Part shown: one piece after another, positions 1 to 14,791 of the stretch | Layout: every line of letters begins with the position of its first letter | Numbering within the stretch: the first letter of the stretch is position 1 | Assembly: GCA_002271215.1 (NCBI GenBank) | Contig: CP018628.1 | Coordinates: 1,860,001-1,924,000 of the forward strand | DNA: 64,000 nt | Reading direction: 5' to 3' | Source: Lelliottia jeotgali | GTDB taxonomy: Bacteria; Pseudomonadota; Gammaproteobacteria; Enterobacterales; Enterobacteriaceae | Notes under the pieces: generated by a model | The model's database searches: none | Told to the model about the DNA's origin: nothing | Seen by the model: only the letters and a program-made list of their open reading frames with translations | Translations under genes and position numbers: made by a program

Positions 1-998
<998 letters not shown>

Positions 999-1218
999 TT
1001 ATAAAAATTTTTCTAATTTTGTGTGTTGTGTGGGTGATTTGTGGTCGTTTTCGACTATACCACCCGTTCCGCTTTGCGAGGCAAGGGAAAATTGGTCATG
1101 AAAGTGAAATTAATCAGCGGCCCTGCGTCATAACTAAAAACGATGACGCGAGAAATTAAAGGTTCAACGCTGAAGAGCCGTTATAGTCATTATCAGGACA
1201 CAACAGGAAGAGACGTCT

Positions 1219-1491
1219 ATGAACCGTTACGTGATTACCGCGCTGTTTGCTCTTTTATCCGCAGGGGCTCAGGCCGACCGCATTCGCCCGGACGTCGAAG
1301 TTAACGTACCGCCTGAAGTCTTCAGCTCCAGTGGTCAGCGCGCGCAGCCCTGCAATCAGTGCTGCATCTATCAGGATCAGAACTATTCGGAAGGGGCAGT
1401 GGTGAAAGCCGACGGCGTGCTGCTTCAGTGTCAGCGCGATGAGAAAACCATCAGCACGAATCCGCTGGTCTGGCGGCGCGTAAAAGGATAA
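1219..1491 (+). CDS. ynjH: small secreted cysteine-rich protein, YnjH family (DUF1496)
   Basis: A 90-residue protein with an N-terminal signal peptide (residues 1-19, ending SAGAQA) followed by a short mature domain. The mature part has the cluster CNQCCIYQ near residues 45-52 and another cysteine near residue 71, which suggests disulfides in the periplasm. This is the DUF1496 family, to which E. coli YnjH belongs; its function is unknown. The start follows an AGGAAGAG ribosome-binding site at about 1206-1213. Its 3' end overlaps the convergent nudG gene by 41 bases. The family call rests on the cysteine pattern and the gene position next to gdhA and nudG. Confidence 0.85.
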   Translation: MNRYVITALFALLSAGAQADRIRPDVEVNVPPEVFSSSGQRAQPCNQCCIYQDQNYSEGAVVKADGVLLQCQRDEKTISTNPLVWRRVKG

Positions 1492-1867
1492 AGGCTTCCA
1501 GCAGCGGAATATCGGCGGGCGCGAGATCATACGCGAACGCCTCGTGCGGAGTACACCACACCAGATTGCTGTGATAGTGCGCGGTCGGCTCGCCGCTGAA
1601 GGTCGGGACGTACCAGGCGTGCAGATGAATCAGCCGCCCGGAGACTTCCCGCTGATGGCTGGCAACGTACTGCGTCGGCTGCGCTTCTATCCCTAACTCT
1701 TCGCGCAGCTCGCGGGACAGCGCCTCGGGCTGCGTTTCATCGGCTTCCACTTTACCGCCAGCGAACTCCCACATTCCAGGTTGATCCGCTTGTGCAGGAC
1801 GCTGGGCGAGAAGAATTTTGCCTTCTTTTTCAAGGATGGCGGCAACAACATCGAGAGTTTTCAGCAT
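1451..1867 (-). CDS. nudG: Nudix CTP / 5-methyl-dCTP pyrophosphohydrolase
   Basis: A 138-residue Nudix hydrolase. The Nudix box spans about residues 36-58, with the pattern GGKVEADETQPEALSRELRE followed by ELGI, so all catalytic glutamates are present. E. coli NudG (135 residues) removes damaged or modified pyrimidine nucleotides, preferring 5-hydroxy- and 5-methyl-CTP/dCTP and 8-oxo-dGTP. I chose the ATG at 1867; a TTG three codons upstream is possible but lacks a clear ribosome-binding site. The gene is convergent with ynjH (41-base overlap) and divergent from ynjA. Confidence 0.93.
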   Translation of the reverse strand: MLKTLDVVAAILEKEGKILLAQRPAQADQPGMWEFAGGKVEADETQPEALSRELREELGIEAQPTQYVASHQREVSGRLIHLHAWYVPTFSGEPTAHYHSNLVWCTPHEAFAYDLAPADIPLLEAFILLRAARPADSC

Positions 1868-1942
1868 GGTCGTCAATAATTGCAGTTTAAAAACGACATA
1901 TTATCGTCGACTTGCAAAGAGTCCAGCCATCAGGAGCGTTCG

Positions 1943-2512
1943 GTGAAAGAAACATCCGCCTGGGTCCAGCCCGTAAAATCCATCCCCGCTAGCCTAAAGC
2001 CCATTGCAGCAATGCAGAAAAAACACTTCGGTGTGGTGCTCAATCCCACCCGCTGGTGGGGAAGAATGCCGCGTCTTTTCTGGCTGGTGGCGCTGTTTGT
2101 CGGTTTCCTGGAACGCAAAAATGCACGACTGGAACCTAAGTTGCGTGCGCTGCTGATGACCCGCATTTCGCAGCTCTGTCACTGCGCGTTTTGTATTGAC
2201 GCCAACAGCCTGCGTCTGGCCGAACGCTGCGGCGCGCTGGATAAGGTTCAGGCGGTGAGCGACTGGCGAGAGTCTGCGCTGTTCAGCCCGGAGGATCGTG
2301 CCGCGTTGGATTACGCCGAAGCAGTGACCGCCACGCCGCCGCAGGTCACAGATGCAATCAAAACCGAATTGAAGCGCTATTACAGCGATGAACACATCAC
2401 CGAAATGACGGCCTTGATTGCTTTTCAGAATCTCTCGGCGCGTTTTAACGCCGCGCTGGAGATCCCATCCCAGGGCCTTTGCGACGCATCCAAAGGAAAA
2501 CCGCATGTTTGA
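1943..2512 (+). CDS. ynjA: carboxymuconolactone decarboxylase / AhpD-like family protein
   Basis: A 189-residue protein of the carboxymuconolactone decarboxylase (AhpD-like) family, with the redox pair CAFC near residues 77-80. The region RWWGR to VGFLERK and the C-terminal QNLSARFNAALEIPSQGLC resemble E. coli YnjA. AhpD-like proteins are thiol peroxidase partners, but no substrate is known for YnjA. The start is a GTG with an AGGAG six bases upstream (1932-1936); longer starts would lack a ribosome-binding site. Its stop overlaps the ynjF start by eight bases, so the two are probably cotranscribed. As I recall, E. coli has ynjA upstream of ynjB, so its place here appears to be a local rearrangement. 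Confidence 0.82.
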   Translation: MKETSAWVQPVKSIPASLKPIAAMQKKHFGVVLNPTRWWGRMPRLFWLVALFVGFLERKNARLEPKLRALLMTRISQLCHCAFCIDANSLRLAERCGALDKVQAVSDWRESALFSPEDRAALDYAEAVTATPPQVTDAIKTELKRYYSDEHITEMTALIAFQNLSARFNAALEIPSQGLCDASKGKPHV

Positions 2513-3122
2513 TCGTCATCTTCATCCTCGCCTTAAACCTGCGCTCAACCGCCTGGTGGCGCTGATTGATAAGCCGTACATCAGCGCCGACGGCGTGACG
2601 CTGGCGGGTTTTGCTATCGGCGTACTGGCCCTGCCTTTTCTGGCGTTGGGCTGGTATGTCGCCGCGCTGGTTGCCATTATACTGAATCGCTTATTCGACG
2701 GGCTGGACGGCGCACTGGCCAGGCGTCGCGGATTATCGGACGCGGGCGGATTTCTCGATATCGCACTCGATTTTCTGTTTTATGCCCTGGTGCCGTTTGG
2801 TTTTGCGCTCGCCGCGCCGCTGGAAAATGCGCTGGCCGCCGCCTGGCTGCTGTTTGCGTTTATCGGCACCGGCAGCAGTTTTCTGGCCTTTGCGGCGCTG
2901 GCTGCAAAGCACGATATTGATAACCCGGGCTACGCGCACAAGTCGTTTTATTACATCGGGGGATTAACGGAGGGGACGGAGACCATCGCGTTGTTCGTGC
3001 TGTGCTGCCTGTTTCCGGCGCACTTTACGCTGTTCGCCTGGATCTTTGGCGCGTTGTGCTGGCTCACCACCACAACGCGCATCTGGAGCGGGTATCAGAC
3101 CCTGAAAGCGCTCAAACCTTAA
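2505..3122 (+). CDS. ynjF: CDP-alcohol phosphatidyltransferase family membrane protein
   Basis: A 205-residue inner-membrane protein with several hydrophobic segments. The CDP-alcohol phosphotransferase signature is complete near residues 66-90: DGLDGALARR, then GGFLDIALD, giving the four metal-binding aspartates in the DxxDG-x2-AR-x8-Gx3Dx3D pattern. Such enzymes transfer a phosphoalcohol from CDP-diacylglycerol or a CDP-alcohol; the substrate of YnjF is unknown. The ATG at 2505 follows AAAGGAAAA and matches the E. coli start; a longer frame extends back into ynjA but has no support. The 3' end overlaps the convergent ynjE stop by four bases. Confidence 0.9.
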   Translation: MFDRHLHPRLKPALNRLVALIDKPYISADGVTLAGFAIGVLALPFLALGWYVAALVAIILNRLFDGLDGALARRRGLSDAGGFLDIALDFLFYALVPFGFALAAPLENALAAAWLLFAFIGTGSSFLAFAALAAKHDIDNPGYAHKSFYYIGGLTEGTETIALFVLCCLFPAHFTLFAWIFGALCWLTTTTRIWSGYQTLKALKP

Positions 3123-4420
3123 AGGGTGCTTTCCGGCGTCAACGGACCGGTGGTGGTCGGGTTACTCGGGTGGCTGCTCCATTCGTACCAGCCGCCGTCA
3201 TAGACCGAGACGTTTTTCCAGCCCATCGCGCGCGCGTACATGAAGGTTTCTGACGCGCGCCAGCCGGTGCCGCAGTAGAAGGCGACGTGCTGATCGGGCA
3301 GGATATTCCATTCTTTCCACATCGCGGCGATATCATCGGCGCTGCGCATGGTGCCGTCCGGGTTGTGGAAATCTTCCATATGGGTAGCATCGCTGCCCGC
3401 ATGGCCCCAGCGTGCGCCCGCAATTTCACCTTTTGGCTTGATGTAGCTGTAGCCGCTGGTTTCGCCGGTGAATTCCGGCCATGAACGAATGCTCACCAGC
3501 GACGCGTCTTTGCGATGCAGCATCCCGCGCGCCTGTTCCATATCCACCATCAGCTGCGGCTGGCCTGGAATCGGTGCGCCGAAATCACTCGCTGGTGTCA
3601 CTTTCGCTGGCATTCCGCGCTCGACCGGCAGATCGGCGTCGGACCAGGTTTTCCAGCCGCCATCCAGAAGACGCACATCTTTCACTCCCGCGTAGAGCAT
3701 AATCTGTGCCACACGCGCCGCGGCATACACGTCGCGACCATACAGAATCACGGTGGTGTCGTGGCGAATACCTTGTTTTGCCAGCAGCGCTTTCAGTTTG
3801 TCGTCAGAAACTTTATTCCACAGCGGCTCGCTTTCCACGTCGTTGGTATCGATATAGCCTGCGCCCGGGATGTGGTTCAGCAGATAGAATTTTGGTGCCC
3901 CCCAGGCAGCTTCGATAATTTTATAATCGCCTGCAGGAGCGGCAGCGACTTTTTTGCCCTGCATCAACTGATGCAGCCACTCGGGATACACCAGCTGTTC
4001 GAAATGCGGCAGGCGCTGCAGGCGATCGGCATTTTGCAGCGCATCGCCCAGGGTGGAAACGTGCTGATACCCGGCTTTGGCGAGGCGTGCTTTCACCGCC
4101 TGGTTGTCCGCATCGCTGCCGTACAGGGCGATGGCGGAAGCTGGCGCGAGATTATGTTGTTTGGCCCAGTCGGCGAGCTGCTCATCGCTCATGAGGGTTA
4201 ACCAGCTGGCTGACAGGTTCAGGGCGGCGGGTTCATGTCCGGAGGTGCCGGACAGCGTTTGCGGCCAGCCGTTATAGAAGGCGCTGGCACGGGTGTCGAT
4301 CACCGCGCCATGCTGCTGTTGCAGCTGGGCCAGCGTCACAGAAGAGGCCATATCAGCGGCGAAAGTGGAGAAACTGGCAAGACAAAGCGCCAGCGCGGTC
4401 AGTTGAGAAACACGTTTCAT
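3119..4420 (-). CDS. ynjE: periplasmic thiosulfate sulfurtransferase with three rhodanese domains
   Basis: A 433-residue exported protein with a signal peptide (residues 1-21, ending STFA). E. coli YnjE (435 residues) has three rhodanese domains, and only the last carries the active-site cysteine. The same is seen here: the loop CGTGWRASE starts at about residue 383, while the earlier domains lack an equivalent cysteine. Rhodaneses move sulfane sulfur from donors such as thiosulfate to thiol acceptors. In E. coli YnjE can interact with MoeB in vitro, but its real role is unclear. It lies downstream of ynjD on the same strand (77-base gap) and may be cotranscribed with ynjBCD. Confidence 0.93.
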   Translation of the reverse strand: MKRVSQLTALALCLASFSTFAADMASSVTLAQLQQQHGAVIDTRASAFYNGWPQTLSGTSGHEPAALNLSASWLTLMSDEQLADWAKQHNLAPASAIALYGSDADNQAVKARLAKAGYQHVSTLGDALQNADRLQRLPHFEQLVYPEWLHQLMQGKKVAAAPAGDYKIIEAAWGAPKFYLLNHIPGAGYIDTNDVESEPLWNKVSDDKLKALLAKQGIRHDTTVILYGRDVYAAARVAQIMLYAGVKDVRLLDGGWKTWSDADLPVERGMPAKVTPASDFGAPIPGQPQLMVDMEQARGMLHRKDASLVSIRSWPEFTGETSGYSYIKPKGEIAGARWGHAGSDATHMEDFHNPDGTMRSADDIAAMWKEWNILPDQHVAFYCGTGWRASETFMYARAMGWKNVSVYDGGWYEWSSHPSNPTTTGPLTPESTL

Positions 4421-4497
4421 CGAAGAACCTGACGTGAAATAAAAGGTGCGTCATTTTCGTCTTCCCCTAAACAGAATTCCTTGCGTTAGCACAGGGT

Positions 4498-5115
4498 TTA
4501 TTGCCACCCGGCGAGCTGAATTACCCGGCCATCCGCCGGAATATCGTCTTCATCGTGCGTCACCAGGACTACCGGGATGTTGAGTGCGCGAACTTGTCCG
4601 AACACCCAGGCTCTGAATGTTTCCCGCAGTTTCTTATCCAGACGACTAAAGGGTTCGTCCAGCAGCAGCGCCTGCGGTTGTGCCAGCAGGGCGCGGAGCA
4701 GACTTATGCGAGCGCGCTCACCGCCCGACAGCGTCGCCGGATCGCTGGCGTAAAACCCCTCCATGCCTGCACTTGCCAGAGCCTGTTCAACCTGTTCACG
4801 CCGCGCCGTTCGAACGTGCGCCGGGAGTGCCAGCATCAGATTTTGTCCGACGCTAAAGTGATCGAACAGCAGCGCGTCCTGGAACAAAATCCCAATCCCC
4901 CGTTTTTCGACCGGGCGCGCATCAAGACGCTCATCGTCGAGCCACAGCTCGCCCTGCGCGTGAAAATCGGTGGACAGTGCGCCGACCATCCACGCAAACA
5001 GACTCGATTTTCCGCTGCCCGAAGGCCCCATCAGGGTGAGGATTTCGCCGCGTTCAACGCTGAAATTCACTTCGCGCAGAAGCGGTCTAAGAGTAAGATT
5101 TTTGACGGTCAACAT
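4498..5115 (-). CDS. ynjD: ABC transporter ATP-binding protein YnjD
   Basis: A 205-residue ABC ATPase with Walker A GPSGSGKSS near residue 34, the signature LSGGERARISLLRAL and Walker B ALLLDEPFSRLD. The start codon shares one base with the ynjC stop (TGATG), showing translational coupling; a longer frame reading back into ynjC is possible but unlikely, since E. coli YnjD also starts at the equivalent MLxVKNL. It energises the YnjBCD importer. The substrate of this importer is not known; the architecture is that of the iron/thiamine/spermidine group. Confidence 0.92.
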   Translation of the reverse strand: MLTVKNLTLRPLLREVNFSVERGEILTLMGPSGSGKSSLFAWMVGALSTDFHAQGELWLDDERLDARPVEKRGIGILFQDALLFDHFSVGQNLMLALPAHVRTARREQVEQALASAGMEGFYASDPATLSGGERARISLLRALLAQPQALLLDEPFSRLDKKLRETFRAWVFGQVRALNIPVVLVTHDEDDIPADGRVIQLAGWQ

Positions 5116-6650
5116 CAGCGTAGCCCTTGTCGATAGAGTCCTGCGAGGCGGGATAATCCTGCCGCGAGGGCAAATGCTGCCGCAGTCAGGGCCAGCAACC
5201 ACAGCGCGCGTCCCGCAAGTATGGCGCTACTGCCACCGCTGCTAAGCGCCACGGCTTCCGTGGTGAGCGTGGCGAAACGCCCGGCCCCGAGCCACAGCGT
5301 CGGCATGTATTGCGCCATGCTCACCGAAAACCCGGTGGCAAAAGCGATCAGAATAGGGCGCACCAGCAGCGGACATTTGATGCGCCAGAATATTTTACCT
5401 CGATGCATTCCGAGGGTTTTGGCGATCAAAATAAGTCGAGGATCGAGCCCGCGCCAGGCGGGTTGTAACACCAGAAGCGTCCACGGCAGCACCCACAGCA
5501 GATGTCCCCACAGCACCGCAGAATAGCTCCCGTCAAAGCCAAGAGACAATGCCAGACTGTACTGCCCGGACACCAGCGGCAGGGCGGGCAATGCCAGCGG
5601 CAACCATAAGCAGAGTGTGCCGCGCGATGGCCCCCACTCGAGCCACAGCAAAACTGTGCCCAGCGCAATCAGGGCGGAAAACAGGGCAAAAGAGAGGCTG
5701 GCGCTAAACGGTGCAACGTCAAAATCACTCTGTTTTGCCAGCACGAGCAGCACCACGGCGCATATCAGCCCGCTCAGGGGCAACAGCCAGCCCAGCGCCG
5801 TTCCCACGATAGGCGGCCCGGCTTCGTGGCGTTGACCAGACACCGAAGGGATCGCGCGTCGCCACCGTTTCCACAGGGCGACGCCAACGGCGGCAAACGC
5901 GGCCAACAGGAGAAATAAAACCAGACACAGCAATGTCCCCTTGATGTGCTGATCCGCATCGCCCTGGCTGAGCCACTGCCAGGCCAGCAGCGCGAGCGTT
6001 GGCGGGTTGCCCGGTCCGAGAATTATCGCGACATCCACCACCGACAACGACCAGGCGATGACTGCCAGCATCACTGCACCCAGCGCCGGAACAATCGTCG
6101 GCAACACCAGCCACAGCAGCCCCTGAAGGCGCGAATAGCCGAGGGTTTGCAGCACCACCATTTTCTGTGCCAGCGTCTTTTCCGGCAGCACGGCGTAGAT
6201 CGCCCACAGCACAAAGGCGCTCTCTTTGACCGCAAGCGTCAGGCCGAGGCCGATTCCGTAGCGATCCAACAGAGGCGAACAGGCGCTGCAAAGCTGATAA
6301 AACGCGCCGCCTTCTGCGAACAGCAGCAGCACGCTGGTGGCGAACGCGACGTGCGGGACGGCCAACAGCCACGGCAGACGGGCGTTCATCTGCTGCCAGC
6401 GCTTTCCGGGCCACAGCGCCGCCACAATGCAGAGGGCGATAAACAGCGAACCGACGGTGGCGATTGCCGTGGAGACCAGGGTGGCGAGCAGCGCCTGGGG
6501 CAGTTGCGGATCGCTAAACAGGGATTGCCATCCGGCGACGGATAACGCCGGTTCCAACAGCATCACGGTGGCGGGGAACAGCGGCGCGTAAATGGCGACT
6601 ATCGCCAGCCACACCAGCCAGCCTAGCGGGTGCCGTAGCGACGCAACCAT
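5115..6650 (-). CDS. ynjC: ABC transporter permease YnjC, fused double permease
   Basis: A 511-residue inner-membrane protein, the same length as E. coli YnjC. Two tandem binding-protein-dependent permease domains of about 250 residues each are visible, with roughly a dozen hydrophobic segments. Such fused permeases occur in the thiamine (ThiP) and ferric iron (SfuB/FbpB) families. Its start overlaps the end of ynjB by 28 bases and its stop overlaps the ynjD start, so the three genes form one operon in the order ynjB-ynjC-ynjD. Confidence 0.92.
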   Translation of the reverse strand: MVASLRHPLGWLVWLAIVAIYAPLFPATVMLLEPALSVAGWQSLFSDPQLPQALLATLVSTAIATVGSLFIALCIVAALWPGKRWQQMNARLPWLLAVPHVAFATSVLLLFAEGGAFYQLCSACSPLLDRYGIGLGLTLAVKESAFVLWAIYAVLPEKTLAQKMVVLQTLGYSRLQGLLWLVLPTIVPALGAVMLAVIAWSLSVVDVAIILGPGNPPTLALLAWQWLSQGDADQHIKGTLLCLVLFLLLAAFAAVGVALWKRWRRAIPSVSGQRHEAGPPIVGTALGWLLPLSGLICAVVLLVLAKQSDFDVAPFSASLSFALFSALIALGTVLLWLEWGPSRGTLCLWLPLALPALPLVSGQYSLALSLGFDGSYSAVLWGHLLWVLPWTLLVLQPAWRGLDPRLILIAKTLGMHRGKIFWRIKCPLLVRPILIAFATGFSVSMAQYMPTLWLGAGRFATLTTEAVALSSGGSSAILAGRALWLLALTAAAFALAAGLSRLAGLYRQGLR

Positions 6651-7795
6651 TCCTGCTCCAGGGCGTTCACCCAGGCCGCGTGCGGCTCAGGCTGCATGGT
6701 CGGTAAGCCCGCCGGAATAAACTGGCGCAGTGCGCTGGCCTGTTCAGCAGGCAATTTTTGCGGGTCCAGCACGCTCGGATCTCCCCAGATTTTTGGGTCA
6801 GCTTTGCGAATTTGCGCATCGGGTGAGAGCAGGAAATTGGCAACCACTTTGGCCCCCGCGCTGACGCTGCTGTTGGCCGGGATCGCCACGAAATGCACAT
6901 TCCCAATCGTTCCGTCGGCAAAGCCGAAGCTGAAAGTGTCAGCAGGCAGTTCACCGCTGGCGACTTTTTGCTGTGCGTGCGCCGGATTAAAGGTCAGGGA
7001 GAGATTCAGATTGCCGCTGGCGAGCAGGGCGTCCATGCGCGCGGGTGACGGCGGGAAATCTTTGCCTTCGCGCCAGAGTTGCGGGTGAAGCTGATCCAGA
7101 AAACGCCACAGCGGGGCGGTGACGGCGTTAAATGTGTACGGGTCGGGCGCAGTTTTCAGCGCATCCGGCGTCGTTGTCAGGTTCAGCAGGAGCTGTTCCA
7201 GAAACGCAGTGCCGGTAAAATCAGGCGGGCGCGGATAAGTCACTTTGCCTGGATGTTGTTTTGCGTAGTCGAGCAGGGCAGCAGGATCGCGCAGTGATGC
7301 CGAGAGCGTGGATTTGCGGGCAATAAAGGTCAGCTGCGCCGCGCCCCACGGGGATTCTGCGCCGTCAGTGGCGATGGCAAAATCTTCGGTTACCGATTTG
7401 GTGGTATCGACATACTGCCAGTTTGGCAGCATTTGCGCCCAGCCCGTTTGCAGCAGATTCGCCTCTTTTAACGTGCGGAAGTTCTCGCCATTGACCCACA
7501 GCAAATCGACTGAACCTTTGGTCGTGCGTCCGGCCTGAAATTCGGTCTGGATACGTTTCACCGCATCGGCGGCGTCAGCCAGATGCACAATTTTCAGGTT
7601 AATCGCGTAGTGAGTTTTCATCTCCTCGCTCACCCAGTCGAGATAACGATTCACCGCAGGGTCACCGCCCCAGGCGTTGAACCAGACCGTCTGACCTTTG
7701 GCTTGCTGTTGAATAGTTTGCCAGTCACTGGCGGCGAGGGCCGGGGTTGCCAGCAGCAGCCCGGTCAGAAACATGCAAGAACGCACACGGCGCAT
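6623..7795 (-). CDS. ynjB: periplasmic substrate-binding protein YnjB
   Basis: A 390-residue extracellular solute-binding protein with a signal peptide (residues 1-21, ending TPALA). The mature protein begins with a block around VWFNAWGGDPAVNRY, typical of the iron/thiamine/polyamine binding-protein cluster, and it is the size of E. coli YnjB (388). It should deliver an unknown ligand to YnjC. It is the first gene of ynjBCD; a membrane-protein gene lies only 12 bases upstream on the same strand, so transcription may begin further up. Confidence 0.92.
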   Translation of the reverse strand: MRRVRSCMFLTGLLLATPALAASDWQTIQQQAKGQTVWFNAWGGDPAVNRYLDWVSEEMKTHYAINLKIVHLADAADAVKRIQTEFQAGRTTKGSVDLLWVNGENFRTLKEANLLQTGWAQMLPNWQYVDTTKSVTEDFAIATDGAESPWGAAQLTFIARKSTLSASLRDPAALLDYAKQHPGKVTYPRPPDFTGTAFLEQLLLNLTTTPDALKTAPDPYTFNAVTAPLWRFLDQLHPQLWREGKDFPPSPARMDALLASGNLNLSLTFNPAHAQQKVASGELPADTFSFGFADGTIGNVHFVAIPANSSVSAGAKVVANFLLSPDAQIRKADPKIWGDPSVLDPQKLPAEQASALRQFIPAGLPTMQPEPHAAWVNALEQEWLRRYGTR

Positions 7796-7807
7796 AATGC
7801 CTCCCTG

Positions 7808-8488
7808 TTAATGAGATGAAGGGGAAGAACGAGTGAAGAGCCAGCGGGTGACCAGCGGCAATAGCCCTAATAGTGTAAAGGCGATAAGCATTCCCGGCGA
7901 CAGAATATCGCGCAGGGACGTCAACTCCCCCAGTTCGCGCCCGGCGTTGAGAAAAATCACCGTCGCAGGCAGCATCGCCAGCTGGCTAACCCACCAGTAG
8001 CGCGCTACGCCAATAGACGTTAATCCTGAAAGCAGATTAACCAAAAAGAACGGGAACACCGGCATCAGGCGCAGGGCAAGCAGATAAAATGCGCCGTCGC
8101 GCGCCACGCCTTCGTTCACCGTCCGCATCGGTTTAACGAAGCGGCGTTGTACCCATTCGCGCAGCACATAGCGGCTGGCAAGCATCGCCAGCGTTGCTCC
8201 CAGCGTGGAAGCGAACGACACCAGTACCATCCCTTCCCAGAAGCTGAACAGCGCTCCGCCCAGCAGCGTCAACAGCGCCGCACCGGGAATCGAAAACGCA
8301 GAGACCCCCACATAAAGCGCAAAATAGAGCATCGCACTTTGCACCGGGGCGCGATGGACGTAATCAACCAGCATCAGCCGGTGCGATCGGAGTGATTCGA
8401 GAGAGAGAAAGCCCGGTGGCAGGAGCGCGATAAGCAAAGCAAATGCGCCCAACAGGGCGCACAGGAAGAGGATTTTTTGCGTTTTCAC
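7808..8488 (-). CDS. TVP38/TMEM64 (DedA-like) family inner-membrane protein
   Basis: A 226-residue membrane protein with about five to six hydrophobic segments. The central block with GGALFSFWEGMVLV, then ATLAMLASRYVLR and a later LRLMPVFPFFLVN, is the SNARE-associated/TVP38 (VTT) pattern found in E. coli YdjX and YdjZ, which sit in the same place between xthA and ynjB. I cannot decide which of these is the ortholog, so no symbol is given. TVP38/DedA proteins are linked to lipid scrambling and envelope homeostasis. The gene starts six bases after the xthA stop and 12 bases before ynjB, suggesting a shared transcript. Confidence 0.85.
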   Translation of the reverse strand: MKTQKILFLCALLGAFALLIALLPPGFLSLESLRSHRLMLVDYVHRAPVQSAMLYFALYVGVSAFSIPGAALLTLLGGALFSFWEGMVLVSFASTLGATLAMLASRYVLREWVQRRFVKPMRTVNEGVARDGAFYLLALRLMPVFPFFLVNLLSGLTSIGVARYWWVSQLAMLPATVIFLNAGRELGELTSLRDILSPGMLIAFTLLGLLPLVTRWLFTRSSPSSH

Positions 8489-8494
8489 CGGTAA

Positions 8495-9301
8495 TTACAG
8501 TTTGAATTTCGCCCAAACCGGCGCGTGATCGGACGGCTTTTCCATGCTGCGAATGTCGTAATCGATTCCGGTTTCGATGCAGCGCTCAGCCAGCGGTTGG
8601 CTTGCCAGCAGCAGGTCGATGCGCAGGCCTCGGTTGTCGTCAAAACCTTTGGAACGGTAATCAAACCACGAGAAACGATCCTGTGTATCCGGGTTTGCGC
8701 TGCGGAAGGTATCCACCAGACCCCAACCCTTCAGTCTGTCCATCCACTCGCGCTCTTCCGGCAAGAAGGAGCATTTACCGGTGCGCAGCCAGCGTTTGCG
8801 GCTGTCTTCCCCGATGCCGATATCCAGATCCGTTGGGCTGATATTCACGTCGCCCATAATCAGCACCGGATTGTCTTTGTTCAACTCGGTGTTCAGATAA
8901 TCTTGCAGATCCTGGTAGAACTTGGCTTTCGCCGGGAATTTGGTCGGGTGGTCGCGGCTCTCGCCCTGCGGGAAATAACCGTTGATCACCGTAATATTGC
9001 CAATAGGTGAAGGGATTTCCGCCATGATAATGCGACGCTGTGAGTCGTCGTCATCGCCTGGGAAGCCGCGACGCACGGAGACCGGCGTCTCTTTCGTTAA
9101 CAGCGCGACGCCGTAATGGCCTTTCTGCCCGTGATAAAAGACGTTGTAACCCAGCTTCGCAACATCTTCGAGGGGGAACATATCGTCGTGAACTTTTGTC
9201 TCCTGCAGGCCGATCACGTCTGGTTGATGTTGTTCGACAATCGCTTCCAGTTGGTGAGGGCGGGCGCGCAGGCCGTTGATATTAAAAGAGACAAATTTCA
9301 T
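8495..9301 (-). CDS. xthA: exodeoxyribonuclease III
   Basis: A 268-residue apurinic/apyrimidinic endonuclease and 3'-5' exonuclease used in base-excision repair. It starts [15 protein letters not shown], and the catalytic motifs are all present: LQETKV near residue 34, [13 protein letters not shown] near residue 151, and the C-terminal SDHAPVW. The length is identical to E. coli ExoIII. An in-frame extension reaches further upstream, but the ATG at 9301 matches the family start exactly. It is divergent from astC, and the 433 bases between them are described separately. Confidence 0.97.
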   Translation of the reverse strand: MKFVSFNINGLRARPHQLEAIVEQHQPDVIGLQETKVHDDMFPLEDVAKLGYNVFYHGQKGHYGVALLTKETPVSVRRGFPGDDDDSQRRIIMAEIPSPIGNITVINGYFPQGESRDHPTKFPAKAKFYQDLQDYLNTELNKDNPVLIMGDVNISPTDLDIGIGEDSRKRWLRTGKCSFLPEEREWMDRLKGWGLVDTFRSANPDTQDRFSWFDYRSKGFDDNRGLRIDLLLASQPLAERCIETGIDYDIRSMEKPSDHAPVWAKFKL

Positions 9302-9398
9302 AGTCGCTGCCAATGCAAGGTGAATAGTGCATGGATGGTAGCAGAATTTGCGCCGCCTGTTATCGGGTTCGGCCAATAACTGCAACAGATCGTCCCAT

Positions 9399-9417
9399 TG
9401 GTGCAATTTTTGCACCA
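9399..9417. promoter_or_regulatory. perfect inverted repeat, candidate NtrC enhancer region of ast
   Basis: TGGTGCAA-TTT-TTGCACCA is a perfect 8-base inverted repeat about 240 bases upstream of the sigma-54 promoter. NtrC sites normally read TGCACC-N5-GGTGCA, so this has the half-sites in the opposite order. It may instead be two adjacent imperfect NtrC sites that each contribute one good half: GGTGCA ending at 9405 and TGCACC starting at 9411. The E. coli ast operon is NtrC-activated, which supports the idea. Confidence 0.45.
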
Positions 9418-9552
9418 TTTCGACGCGCCTTGCCCTCAAACAGGGCGTAAACGGTCGATAAATTTCGCCAGCGATCACAATTCCAGAATTATATTTTGCC
9501 TGTGCATAATATTTCTCGTTTTCGTCCCGCCAACCGCCGCTTGTGGTAAAAA

Positions 9553-9582
9553 TATTCACTTATTATGCACTAACAGTGAATA
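9553..9582. promoter_or_regulatory. inverted repeat TATTCACT-N14-AGTGAATA, possible ArgR-related site
   Basis: Two exact 8-base inverted arms lie at 9553-9560 and 9575-9582, about 70 bases upstream of the sigma-54 promoter. The halves TATTCA and TGAATA resemble ArgR half-sites, and ArgR stimulates ast transcription in E. coli, but spacing does not match a standard ArgR box (TGAAT-N4-ATTCA). The rest of this intergenic region shows nothing else I can name. Confidence 0.3.
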
Positions 9583-9646
9583 ACTCCATGTCCTAACATG
9601 TTGATATTCTGTCACCTCATCCCGTTTATGCATTTTTATCGCTGGC

Positions 9647-9662
9647 TGGCACGAACTCTGCA
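9647..9662 (+). promoter_or_regulatory. sigma-54 promoter of the ast operon
   Basis: TGGCACGAACTCTGCA fits the -24/-12 sigma-54 consensus TGGCACG-N4-TTGCA. GG is at 9648-9649 and GC at 9660-9661, exactly ten bases apart. It lies 73 bases before the astC start. Nitrogen-limitation control through NtrC is known for E. coli astC and is expected here. Confidence 0.88.
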
Positions 9663-9704
9663 ATCTACATTCACAGTGCAAACACTCAATTATTTAACAT
9701 TTAA

Positions 9705-14782
<5,078 letters not shown>

Positions 14783-14791
14783 GGAGAGGGT

